DNA from: Diadophis punctatus similis
Lineage: Eukaryota > Chordata > Lepidosauria > Squamata > Dipsadidae
Assembly (NCBI GenBank): GCA_023053685.1
Contig: JALIGW010000016.1
Location: 1 to 64,000, forward strand
Direction of reading: 5' to 3'
DNA: 64,000 nucleotides
Shown: positions 36,380 through 47,117 of the stretch, in pieces
Numbering within the stretch: the stretch's first letter is position 1
How the letters are laid out: each line of letters starts with the position of its first letter
Made by a program: the position numbers and the translations under genes
Notes under the pieces: generated by a model
Told to the model about the DNA's origin: nothing
Databases searched by the model: none
Seen by the model: only the letters and a program-made list of their open reading frames with translations

Positions 36380-37520
36380 GTACTTTTTTTGACAATCAAT
36401 GAAGTTATATGTTTTTAAAAAATCCTACCTTGAAAAAGAAAAAAGTGGCCCAACTTGTCAAAAGGTAAACTATGGGGAGCAGAAGAGAAATACTGATCAA
36501 AATAGGTAAAGAATTTATGAGAGAACATTTGGTTGCTTTGAATGAATTCAAGTCTCTTGAACCAGGGCATTAAAGGCATCTTGGAACCATTGACTGAAAT
36601 CTTTAAGAAATCCTGGAGCAAGGAGAAATACTAATGTTATTTCAGTATTTGAAGAGAGGAAAAAAGTAGATCCAGGAAACTACAGACCAATCAAGTTGAT
36701 TGGGAAAATCTAGAAAAGAGAACCAAGCAATAGGCTTATGATCACTGAGAAACAGGGTTCTTATTAGAAGCCAATGTGGTCCTGTTAAAAAGAGATTGCA
36801 CCAAACAACTCATACAACTTTGACTAGATCAGTATACCAAGGAAATGCTATAAACATAATACAATTAAAATTCAGTAAGGCATTTGATTAAGTAGACCAT
36901 AGGTTCTTTTTTGATAAACTGGACCAATGTAAGTTGGATGGTCCCATTAGGAAATGGTTTTGCAATTGACTAATTAAACATAGCCAATGTGATGTTAATG
37001 GGTCTGTCTCAGTGGTGGGTTCCTATAGGTGCGATCCACTCTATGGCACCGGTAGCGGCCGGCGGATTGCGAACTTGTGCGCGATGGCTCCGGTGCCATC
37101 TTCGCCGGTCTGTCGCATGCCACCATCTTTTTTCTGCAATTTTTTGGCTTTTTTGCTTCTTGCGCATGCGCAGAAGCAAAATCTCACAAGGGGACGCGTG
37201 CAAGAGAGAGATTTCAGCGAGATTTTGTCCCCTCACAAGATTTCGGTGAGATTTTGCTTCCGCGCATGCGCAAAAGCAAAATTGCGCAAGGGGCATACGC
37301 AACATGGTGATGCGCACGCAGCGCACTGGTAGCGAGGTAAGAGCAACCCGCCCCTGGTCTGACTACTTGGAAAGAGGTATGCAGTGGGGAACTGCAGGGT
37401 TCTGTCTTGGGCATCTTCATAAATGACTTAGATGAGATAAGAAGTTTGTAAAATTTGTGAATTACACAAAATTTGTGGAAGAGAAAAGCTAATTCCTTAG
37501 CAAACAAGCTCAGAATTCTA
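36380..37520 (+). mobile_element. CR1 reverse-transcriptase relic, split by a hAT element
   Basis: The plus translation gives VDPGNYRPIKLI, KFSKAFD, then GPIRKWF and CDVNGSV up to the hAT insertion, and resumes after it as SDYLERGMQWGTAGFCLGHL and RFVKFVNYTKF-like text. This is the order of CR1 RT motifs (GNYRPVSL, DFSKAFDTV, VPQGSVLGP, KFADDTK). The catalytic ADD is no longer readable. Stops are frequent. Edges are approximate. Confidence 0.75.
37010..37356. mobile_element. Non-autonomous hAT element, family B, inside CR1
   Basis: Left CAGTGGTGGGTTCCTATAGG, right GCAACCCGCCCCTG. Flanks gtctgtct (37002-37009) and gtctgact (37357-37364) differ at one base. The host CR1 reading frame rejoins when the element and one copy of the octamer are removed. 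The interior holds exact NRF1-type palindromes at 37161-37172 and 37261-37272, and a donor-like AG|GTAAGA near the right end. Confidence 0.9.
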
Positions 37521-38040
37521 TAGGAATATTAAGAAATGTTACATTTTCAATATATAATATACATATATGGATAAATGGACACACATATTCCACTTATTCC
37601 ACATATGCATATACTTTTCCAACTGTACAACTGCTTCAGACAAGATGCAATGCAGAGGATCAGTACAAAGTTAATTTATTCAATTTCTGCATCCACATAA
37701 TAAAGAGATTATCTGAGATCCCCTGATCATTTACTTATCCAAAATTACAGTGTAGTTTCAAATTAACTTTTGCTCAAAAGGAACATTAAGGGAACTAAAG
37801 ATCTGCCTCACGCATCTGCTTTTTGATACAACAAATTCTCTTCCACAGTCCGTGTTTCATTTGGATTAGGAGACATTTGTTCATCTATATAAGAACTTTC
37901 TAATTTTTTACTCTTTGGTAAAGAGGCTTTTTGCAAGTTCCAATGCTCCTCTATAGCTGCAAATCTGGATTACTCATGACAATAATAGATATTTTATATT
38001 ATTAATAATATATACAGTAAAATAGAATAATATACTGTAT
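37521..38040. other. No recognised feature
   Basis: AT-rich, with short TATA-type runs. Confidence 0.35.
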
Positions 38041-38282
38041 AATAGCAACAGCACTTTGATTTATATACCGCTTTACAGTGCTTTACTGCCCTCTCTAAGC
38101 AGTTTACAGAGTCACCATATTGCCCCCAACAATCTGGGTCCTCATTTTACCCACCTCGGAAGGATGGAAGGCTGAGTCAATCTTGAGTCTGGTGAGATTT
38201 GAACTGTCAAATTGCAGTCAGCCAGCAGTCAGCAGAAGTAGCCTGTAGTACTGCACTCTAACCACTGCGCCACCGTGGCTCA
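38041..38282 (-). mobile_element. Sauria-type SINE, near full length
   Basis: The reversed tail 'aatagcaacagcactttgat' and 'accgctttacagtgcttta' comes first, then 'gtcctcattttacccacctc', then the tRNA-like head, which on the minus strand reads 'gagccacggtggcgcagtgg' and 'ttagagtgcagtactacagg'. The B-box equivalent is 'gttcaaatctcacc'-like. No target duplication is certain in the AT-rich flanks. Confidence 0.85.
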
Positions 38283-38318
38283 TAATAATATTTGGTTTAT
38301 TCATGAATGGCATTGTAA

Positions 38319-38593
38319 CAGGGGTGGGTTCTGACTTACCTCGCTGCCGGTTCACTTCCTCCTGTGCCACATGGGTGTGCGCATGTTGCGTGCTGCGTGG
38401 GTGTGCCGCGCATGCGCAGTGCTGAAAACCCAGCTTCTGCACATGCGCAGAAGCAAAAAACAGCTTCTGCTGTGTGTACAAAAGCAAAAAACAAGATGGC
38501 AGCACCATAGGCACCGCCAAGAGAACTGGTTCGGGGGCATGTCCCGCTACAGGTTCTAAAGAACCGGTCCGAACCGGTAGGAAACCACATCTG
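38319..38593. mobile_element. Non-autonomous hAT element, family B
   Basis: Left CAGGGGTGGGTTCTGACTTA, right GTAGGAAACCACATCTG. Flanks cattgtaa (38311-38318) and cattgtac (38594-38601) differ at one base. An exact NRF1-type site CGCGCATGCGCA lies at 38407-38418. Confidence 0.87.
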
Positions 38594-38659
38594 CATTGTA
38601 CCCTATGACACAGAACCATGTTACTTGTGAGATTGTCTTTTCCTAAAGACATCTACCTG

Positions 38660-39011
38660 TTTCTACCAGGTCTGACAGGGTGGGCATGCTCCTAGTCCTT
38701 TTCCCTAAATATTATCATCTGATGGGAGCTAGGAAGTGTGCCCTTTTCATGGTAGCCCCTGCCTTCTGAACTTTGGCAGGATACTCTTCGCCTTCCATAA
38801 AGTTTTGAAGACTTGACTTTTTCCCAAGCACTGGGATCAGATTGGATGACTGCACATTGGAAGCTTGACGTGGTGCCAGGTTTTTGTTGTTTTTAATATT
38901 TGAATTGGTTTAGTTTTATAGTTTTAATATGGTTTTATAGGTTGTTTGAACTTTTGATTGGGAGCTGCTCAAAGTTGATCAGAAGATGAGTGACTCTAAA
39001 TAAATAAATAG
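38660..39011 (+). mobile_element. Old L2-like LINE 3' region
   Basis: The text 'cttttcatggtagcccctgc' and 'cttccataaagttttgaaga' parallels the GRAFSVAAPALWN and FRKAVKTW coding region of the younger copies. The end 'gggagctgctcaaagttgat' with (AAAT)n parallels their tail. It is heavily diverged. Confidence 0.5.
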
Positions 39012-39049
39012 TAAAATGACTATGCAAACACTGAGATCAGACCGTAACC

Positions 39050-39433
39050 CAGGGAGTCCTCAACTTACAATAGTTCATTTAGTGACCATTTGAAGTTACA
39101 ATGGCACTGAAAAAAGTGACTTAGGACCATTTTTTCCCACACTTATGACCTTTGCAGCATCTCCATGGCCACGTGATTTACATTCAGATGCTTGACAACT
39201 GACTCACATTTATGATGGTTGCAGTGTCATGTGTTCACCTTTTCCAACCTTCTGACAAGCAAAGTCAACAGGGAAGCCAGATGCACTCAACAACCATGTT
39301 ACTAATTTAACAACTGCAGTGATTCGAAATGTGGCCAGCAAAGTCGTAAAATGGGGCAAAACTCACTTAACCAATTTCTCACTTAGCAACATAAATTTTG
39401 AACTCAAATGTGGTCATAAGTCGAGGATTACTG
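39050..39433. mobile_element. Long-TIR snake MITE (CAGGTAGTCCTC type)
   Basis: Left CAGGGAGTCCTCAACTTACA, right CATAAGTCGAGGATTACTG. The two halves are diverged inverted copies, each including a 'gtgactta' or 'ctcacttag' text. The flanking octamers do not match well, so the superfamily is unproven. A left-half fragment of the same family lies at 18601. Confidence 0.7.
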
Positions 39434-41952
39434 TCCTACCAAGTTATTGATTCAGAGAGATACCTTAAAAAATGAAGTGTAACATAGAATTTGGTTATTT
39501 TTTAAAAAACTGAAAATATTTTCTATTTTTATTTGGAAGGTTATTTGCCCTGGGAAGGAAGGTTGAGATTTGTAGAAAAGAATGAATGAATTCTTTATCA
39601 GAGGAACACAGCTAAATCCGTGTTCACTGATGAGATGCACAGAATCCAGAATTAATGCTAGCAAAGTCACATTCCTACATATCACAATGAAGAAATGACC
39701 ATCTGGTGTGCACTCTGCAGTCAGTGGAAAAGAAAAGCCAATACATAACCAACATGAATACCATATTGCAGGAATGATATGGCATAAAGTGGTACAGGAA
39801 TGAAGATTCTTCTTGCAAAGGTCCAGGTTGCTTTATAATCCAGGTTTCCCCAGCTTGTCTAATATGAAATATTTTGTCCTCAAAGCAAATTTCATTGTAT
39901 TCTTAAGATGCCTGTACTAAAAGGATAGTAAAAGTCTTTGACTTACCATAGTACAATTGCCATAGTAACAAGGAACATTAGGTTTAGCAGCGGCCATTTT
40001 CTTCACATTCTCCCTCAGAGATAGATTGGGAGGCATTAGGAAGCCAATCTTTTTGTACATTTTGGCATATACTGCTACTTCGACCATCTAGAGCTGAAGG
40101 TCAAATTGTTAGAAATAATATCGTCTAAACAATCCCCTTCAATATAGAATATATGTTTGCTATTATTGAACTGCGATTTCATTTGACCTCTCCTGTGGAA
40201 TTATAGTAATTGTAGTAATTAACATTTTTGAATGTTACAAATCTATATTTAAGGCACTTATCTGGGGGGTTTCTAGCATTAAAAAAAACATTTGCCTCAT
40301 TAAAAAAAACCAACTATCCAAAATACATAAAATCATAAATCTAAAAACCCATATTGATACAGTATTCTACAAAGACTTCACTTACACTGACCATATTGTT
40401 TTGGAAAAAATGAAGGACAAATCTGAAAAGGGGGCAAAAAGGTTCATAAGGATAAAGTAGAATTCAACAAGGAAAACAAAGATAATAAATAATTAAATTA
40501 ATTAAATAAAAAGCTTCCTGTAATAAAGGACTGCCTTTTATAATAAAGGCTGCATGGTCACTGTAACTTTACTCTTTTTTTATTCTAGTTCAGGTGGAGA
40601 TTCTACAAAATTGGGAATGTATAAATTCTGCCTGGCAAATGCACTGGACATTTTAGCCCCACTTCATGGGAAAAGTTTTTTACCAGTAGCATTGAGTCCT
40701 TCCACCCTAAGGGTCATTACAAAACTGTATTTCTGTATTGAAAGAAAGGTAAGGCATCGTCAGTAATTAATTAAGAAAAGGGCAATGGCTCAGAGAAAAG
40801 TTCTATTATGAAATCTAAGAGATCATCCAATATTTGTAAGATTCTTGTATAGAATTTATGTGAAAAATTATGTACCAATGTTTCATGGATCTGCTCAGTA
40901 TATTCATTCAGTTCAAAAGGATTATCTTCTATTTGGGTAGTGGGTGGGAGCAAGAATGAATAACATGCAATGGAACCTTGAAATAACCTAATTCTGAAAT
41001 GCTATAGAATTAAGTGATACAGAGCAAGATATTTTTATCTCACTATATTCTTGGTTGTTGCTCATCAATTAATATAATTGAAGATCAATTAACAATTTTT
41101 AATAGTTGGTTGGAGTACTCCAAGAAAATGTGCTTATTGTAACAGATCCTGCTTGTTACACCTACATCCCATCTATAAAATTAATTACTATCATTTTAGT
41201 AAAAGAATATTCAAATGGAGAAGTACCAGTAATCACCACAACACTTTGTTTCCAGGTAATGGAGTTTCCAGGTAAAGGACATTTACTTAGAGGACTGTAC
41301 CAGCATTCTGAACCTAATGGGGAAAATGATATATTATTTCAGAACTTTGTAACCTTTAGACCAATTTTATTATTTTCCCTTCCACTGCTTATTCTCAAAA
41401 AGATCGACTCTAAAGTTTACCACACATCAGTCCTGTAGGTCAATTACTGTATGTCCTACCCGCTTTGTTATTCCTGTGTAGTCCTTTCTCCTTGTCATGA
41501 ATTCTTATAATAGAATACAATGCTCCATTGGTAAAATGGGAGAGCTTTAAAATCTGTGTTCATTGTCATGCTAAAATAGCAGAAGTCTATGTTTATTTGC
41601 TTGCTGTTATAGAATTAAAATCAAAGTCTGAAGCCCACATAATTTAATTCAATATTCTCAATAATTCAATATTACAGATCACTCCTAACCAATTCAAGAT
41701 ACTTTTTTTTTTGCAAACAAACATAATTTATTTTCTTTACTTCATATACAGAAAGCAAATGCATTATCAACTGAATTTTATTGGAAATGCAGGCTATGGG
41801 ACCCGGAACTCTACCATAGCTTAGCCAGTAAGCTACCTCAAACAGCTTAAAACAGTCTGAAAAATATTTACATTTCCTCCAAAAGAGGAAAACATCTTAA
41901 AGTTTTGGAAGAATAGCCATGGCTCGATTATTACTGGCTGGAAATATTGATA
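39434..41952. other. Single-copy-looking region
   Basis: About 2.5 kb with no named repeat. Plus frames of 70 codons (40554) and 110 codons (41106) lack recognisable motifs and splice context. Confidence 0.35.
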
Positions 41953-41960
41953 GTTGCAAC

Positions 41961-42221
41961 CAGGGGTGAAATGCTACCGGTTCGGCCCAGTTCAGGCGTA
42001 CCGGTAGCGGCGGCTGCCAGTGGTTCAGAGAACCGGTAGTGGCGGCAATGCGAGGCTCCGCCCACCTGCCCAAATGTTGACATTTTCTTGTTTTTTACCC
42101 TCTGCGCATGCGCAAATTCTTCTGCGCATGCGCAGAGGGTGAAAAAGTGTGCACAACCGTGTCATGCACGCAGAGCACACACTTCCAAACCAGTAGGGAA
42201 GGTAAGTAGATTTCACCGCTG
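41961..42221. mobile_element. Non-autonomous hAT element, family B (GAAATG type)
   Basis: Left CAGGGGTGAAATGCTACCGG, right AGTAGATTTCACCGCTG. Flanks gttgcaac (41953-41960) and gctgcaac (42222-42229) differ at one base. Two exact TGCGCATGCGCA palindromes lie at 42103-42114 and 42123-42134. AAG|GTAAGT, a full splice-donor consensus, is near the right end. The copy at 62,315 is its sister. Confidence 0.88.
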
Positions 42222-42296
42222 GCTGCAACCCAACATAGCTGAGGGATATCAAATTAGGGAAGACTTCTTTCAGAAAACTTGGAGGTAGCATTAGAG

Positions 42297-42426
42297 GGCT
42301 GTCAAACTCCCAGCCCACAGGCTGGATGTGTCACACATTGGCCACGCCCATGCTCAGTTTAGTAAAGGGGGGTAGTCCTGATTCATCATGTAACGCCACC
42401 ATGACGACGTGAGTTTCACACCTCTG
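42297..42426. mobile_element. Short hAT-like MITE (TGTCAAACTC type)
   Basis: Left GGCTGTCAAACTCCCAGCCC, right GAGTTTCACACCTCTG. Flanks cattagag (42289-42296) and cattaaag (42427-42434) agree at seven of eight positions if the left end has lost about three bases. The interior is only about 100 bp. Confidence 0.65.
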
Positions 42427-42454
42427 CATTAAAGAATTTAGCTAGGTTCTACAT

Positions 42455-42665
42455 GACATGTAAAAAATGCAAGTAGAAAAATAGGGACCACCTTGGTGGG
42501 AAGGTAACAGCATTCTGTGCACCTTTGGCGTTTAGTCATGCCGGCCACATGACCATGGAATCGTCATCAGACAGCGCTGGCTCTTCGGCTTAGAAACAGA
42601 GATGAGCACCGCCCCCTTAGATTCGGGAACAACTAGCACATATGTGTGAGGGGAATCTTTACATG
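42455..42665 (+). mobile_element. Squamate SINE, 3' part
   Basis: The text 'gggaaggtaacagcattctg', then 'gtcatgccggccacatgacc', 'agcgctggctcttcggctta' and 'cacatatgtgtgaggggaat' is the body and end of a very common squamate SINE. The tRNA-like head is missing or degraded. Confidence 0.7.
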
Positions 42666-42695
42666 TCAGCAAATATATATAGGGTGAACTCAGCA

Positions 42696-43230
42696 CTCAG
42701 CCTTTTGGAATTGGGAAGGGGATCGCAGCGCTGCCGCCTGAAAACCTTTCCTCCCCAGGCTGAGTGGCGAGCTGGCAGGTGGGTGGAGGCTTCTTCAGCT
42801 CCGCAGCTTCCTTGGGGCAGCAGCAGGACAAGGACCCTCCAACCCGAGGTGCGGCTGACCCCCGGGCGACTCACATACCTGCGCGGCGGCGGCGGTGGCA
42901 AGCGATCCCGTCCCCTCCACGAATGTCTGTGGTGTGCTGTCACTGCCGGCGGCGGGCTCGCGATTGGCCGGCTCAGGCTGGAAGGAGGGAAATAAAAAAT
43001 AAAAAGCTCCTTCACTCTTAAAGGGGCGGCTGCCTCCTGAGGACGGGGGTGGCTCCCTAGAGGTGGCTGATTGAGGGTCCTTCTCAGGCAGAGACCCCCG
43101 CGGCAGCAGGGGCTGCAATGCAATGCTCTGAGCGGCGTGCAAAAAGCATTCCTCCAATTTTGGAATCAGGGAGGGAAGTGTTTTCGGGCTGCAGCCTGAA
43201 ACGCAATGCTCTTTTTTTGCTTCTGCAATC
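42696..43230. promoter_or_regulatory. CpG island, candidate promoter
   Basis: This is the only non-transposon stretch in the window rich in CpG, with 'gcgcggcggcggcggtggca', GGGCGG boxes (43021 region) and an inverted CCAAT (cgcgattggcc, about 42960-42970). On the minus strand a perfect donor CAG|GTATGT ends a possible non-coding exon at 42879. On the plus strand a TATATATAG box at about 42,668-42,678 precedes a weaker donor CAG|GTGGGT near 42,776. Direction is therefore open. No ATG-led frame with a recognisable product is present. The right part (from about 43,084) may belong to a repeat. Confidence 0.45.
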
Positions 43231-43310
43231 ACTTTTCTCCCCATTCCAAAAACAGGGCAAACAGTGGGGTGTCCATAGAAACCCCACTAAAGCCAGCAGA
43301 TTTATTTCAA

Positions 43311-43384
43311 AGAGAGGGAGGGAGGAAGAGAGGGGGGAGGGAGAGGGAGAGGGAGGGGAAGGGGAGAGAGAGAGAGAGGAGGGG
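43311..43384. repeat. GA/GGGA-rich simple repeat
   Basis: A purine-only run of GAGG and GGGA units. The E/R/G-rich frame over it is an artefact. Confidence 0.93.
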
Positions 43385-43399
43385 GGCATACCACAGTCA

Positions 43400-43515
43400 C
43401 TTGCTAAAGTATTGAATGCTAGGTATGGCAGAATTATTTTTTTCTTGTTTTGCTCCCCCAAAATTAAGGTGCATCCTATATTCCGGTGTGTCCTATACTC
43501 CGAAAAATACGGTAT
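43400..43515. mobile_element. Terminal fragment of a DNA-transposon-like repeat
   Basis: The text 'aattaaggtgcatcctatat' and 'actccgaaaaatacggta' resembles the ends of squamate elements reading 'taccgtatttttcggagtat'. The opposite end is not identified, although the repeat may extend left to about 43,084. Confidence 0.45.
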
Positions 43516-43559
43516 CCCTCTGCATAAAGTGCATGCAATGTTAACTGCAAGATGTCTCT

Positions 43560-43680
43560 GGAGATTCTCAGTCATCCAGGTCATGGTTGTTTCAAAGGTG
43601 CTTTTTCAAAAGTCAACGGGACTTTCACAAAGTCCACTTGCCTTTTTCAAAAGGCACTTTTGTGTTAACTGCAAGATATT
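43560..43680 (+). mobile_element. Possible Penelope-like fragment
   Basis: Texts 'gtttcaaaggtgctttttca' and 'gtccacttgcctttttcaaa' form an imperfect inverted pair and resemble the repeat at 8155. The family is uncertain. Confidence 0.35.
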
Positions 43681-43684
43681 CCTG

Positions 43685-44737
43685 CCAAAATATATTAGAT
43701 TGCTGTGCCACAGTATTGGCATACTTTTAAAGCTATTGGTTGCACCCAGAGGCACAGAAACAGCATTCCCAATAACATTATATCAAAAGGGACCCAGAAG
43801 TATTTTACTAGTTATCCTGATTCAACCATAGCCCCTTTACCCAATGGACGTATTCAGATAGGCTTAAACAAGTTATGATAGGTCAAAAGAAACAAAAGTG
43901 TATTTCTTTGGGCTTGGAAAAAACTGTACCATACTTATGGGAGGAGTGAAAAGTAATCAGTTTACTCCTTTCCATTGCTCTCCAGTTTAAATTCCAACAG
44001 TACCAACTCCCCATTTATCCAGTTTTATTTCTTCTGAAATTAGTTTTCTAAACCCAGCCATATTTGTTAAAGCAAAATAAACAAATTTAAAAATGGTAAT
44101 AAATTAAGCAGTATCTGAAAATCTCTTTTGCCCCTTTCCTGAGTCAGGATAATAATAAATTCTATGTGTGAGTTGAAAAAGAGTTTTGAATTAAAAAAAA
44201 ACCTGAAGTAAATGCCTTGGGTCAACAGAAATGGCAGGTTTTTCTCTTTCTGGTTTATGGGGTGATAAACAAAGTTGCATTTTCCTTGGTAAATAATGCA
44301 GTTTATCTCTATAACTTGGATGCACATACATTCAGTATAATTATATTTCAGGGTAAATTACAGTTTGGTGACAATTCCATAGAGAACTTCTAATATAAAT
44401 AAACCACAAGGACACTTATTTATTATGGAAACACTCTGCTTCCTGCAATTGAATTTCATGTAGAGTTAGGCATGGTTCTGCTCAGTAATTTCTTCAAGTT
44501 TTTGTACAGCAAAATTTGTATATAATTATAGTATTAAAATGCAACAAGCTTGGCGATTCGGTGGGGATTAAACATATATAGGTTCAGATGGCTTCGTATC
44601 TTTAGCTAGTTGGCCTTTAAAAAATATATTCCCAGAAAGTCAAACATTCAACAGGTGTTATTTTCTGAAAAGAAATCTGTTAAGGAGTTATTGTGCTGTT
44701 AAGCACATACACAGCGAAATGTGTTGTAGTAATGGTG
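43685..44737. other. No recognised feature
   Basis: AT-rich DNA. An 86-codon minus frame (44067-44327) has no recognised motif. Confidence 0.4.
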
Positions 44738-46019
44738 TTACAGTTTGATATGAATGCCATTCAGTCAATAAACAGAATATCTTTAGTATGTACAAAGTAG
44801 TTTTACTTCAATAGTAGCAAAGTTAAATAGGAAGTCCAAGTCATACACAGTTATTCAGTCAATGCGAAGTTTCGTCTTGCCTATCTTTGTTTTAACTCAC
44901 AAACAAAGATTACAACCATCACTTAATTCTATACTATCACAGATAGTTACTCTTCTCTTCACAGCAATTTCACACAGTCATAAAGTAATCTACTAATCAG
45001 TAAAGCAGCAGAGAGTCTTCAATCCGGGGACTTCTTGTTTTGGTTCCAACGGTGTCGCTGGCGCTCCTCGCTGGGCGTCCTTCCGATTCCCTGTAAAAGT
45101 CGCCAGAAAAGCTGTCTGGCGGCTTGAAAATCTCACCCCGGGCAAAGGGGAGAGATGAGAGCGAGACAGGTGGGGTAGAGCCCCGCTAGTGCCCTAGAAG
45201 TCAACTTACAGCGCGAAGGGTGAGGGCTCCCCAGGTAGCCTGTCTGTTGCTCCGGGAAGTCGGAAGCCTCCGCTTAAAGCGGAGCAAGATGCCGCGACCA
45301 CCGCTGCTGTTACAAAGGAAAGTATAATTATTTTAAATCTAAAGAGAGCAGCCAGAGAAAGGCAGGAGTCCAGAAGGGCATTAACTTTGACTTTAACTCC
45401 ACTGCTGGATTTTACTTCGGAAGTAACAAAGTAGCTTAATAAGGAAGAAGTAATAATATGGCGATTGGAGATTTGGGCATGGAAGAGAAAGTTATTTTTG
45501 CTTTGTTACCAGCTTTTTCTTATGGAAACCTCTGATCCTGAGAAATGATTTCTTCTCCTTTTGTCTCCTGATTTAACTTACAGCTTCAAAGATTAACTGG
45601 CTTTGGATTTGGATTGGGAGAGCCAGACAGATGTTTGCGACGTGGAAAAGGAGACGGAGGATTGAGGTCAGATGGGAGGTGAATCGATAGATTCGAAATT
45701 GTCAAGTGACAGATGGTGTTGAAATCTATAGGATGGTTGGAAAGATTAACAGAACTGTAATTATTTCTTCTCTTATTATTATTATAATATTTTTTGATGG
45801 TAGTTCCTTTTTAGATTATTTTATACATATATCATACATTTTGAAGTTAAAAATTTGATATAGTGTAATATTATGTTATTAATATTTTGAGGGATTTTAG
45901 GATTAAGTTTAAGGTCTTTGAGGTATAAGGGGTTAGGTTTTACTCTTTTTTATTATTATTATTATTACATATATTATATATTTTGATTATTATTATTATT
46001 ACATATATTATACATTTTG

Positions 46020-46139
<120 letters not shown>

Positions 46140-46542
46140 TTTGAAGTTGATACTTTGATATATTGTAATATTGTTATTAATATTGTGTTTGATTCTATGA
46201 TTTTATGATTAAGTTTAAAGTCTTAGAGGTATAAGGGGTTATTTTTTAAACCATGGGAATAAACAATTGATAGAATATTTCAAATATTGAGGTATTGTGA
46301 TTAGGTATAAACATTTAATGTTTAGTTAATGTTTATGTAATATTTACTTAAGTTTTGTTTTGCTTGGAAGAAATGTTGTGCTGATTGAAAGGGGGAGGAA
46401 AGGTTTACTTTTGCTCCTCTTTTATTTTTATTTCTTATTTTTTCTTTCTTTCTTTTTATTATTATTAGTTTATAGGTAGATTATATAAAAGACGGAGGTT
46501 TAGATATGTAAAGTATAGTTGGAGATGATGTATGATGTATTA

Positions 46543-46548
<6 letters not shown>

Positions 46549-46616
<68 letters not shown>
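46549..46616. repeat. (AT)n microsatellite
   Basis: About 33 AT units inside the same element. Confidence 0.97.
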
Positions 46617-46628
<12 letters not shown>

Positions 46629-47117
46629 TTGTTAATCTTTCTTTTTAATTTCTTATTTTCTTTATTTTTTATTATTTTTATCCTTCTTCTGATTATGTTT
46701 TGAATAGTTTTAAAAAAAATGGGAGTTAAAGATTTTTTTAAAAAAGTGGAAATTAAGAATTTGCTTTAATTTAATTTAAATTTATTTTATTGAATATTAT
46801 GCCCTGTACTTTCTCTGGGAAGTCCGGGGGGGAGAGGGAGGAAGGGAAGGGGGTGGGTTGGGGTTAGGGGGGAAGGGGGGGAGAAAAATGAAAAATGTTT
46901 GTACTTTGTACTTATAAAACTTTTTGAATAAAAAAAAAATCCGGAACACACCGTCAAACACCACTCACCACACTAAACTACCAACAACACTGAGCATGCT
47001 CTCTTGCTTGCTTATATAGTAATCATCCACAATGCATTTAAAGCAATATACACATAACAATGATTTGTGGCTTAATCATATATTAACACACCCAATCGTT
47101 TGAACAGGGTTCTAACA

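Noticed and set aside
38041..38282. Functional tRNA gene
   Set aside because: The tRNA-like head belongs to a Sauria-type SINE, lacks a cloverleaf-consistent 3' half, and continues into the SINE body.
43118..43831. 237-codon plus frame, the longest in the window
   Set aside because: It runs through a purine repeat and two repeat fragments, has no known motif, and starts inside the CpG-rich block without a clear initiation context.
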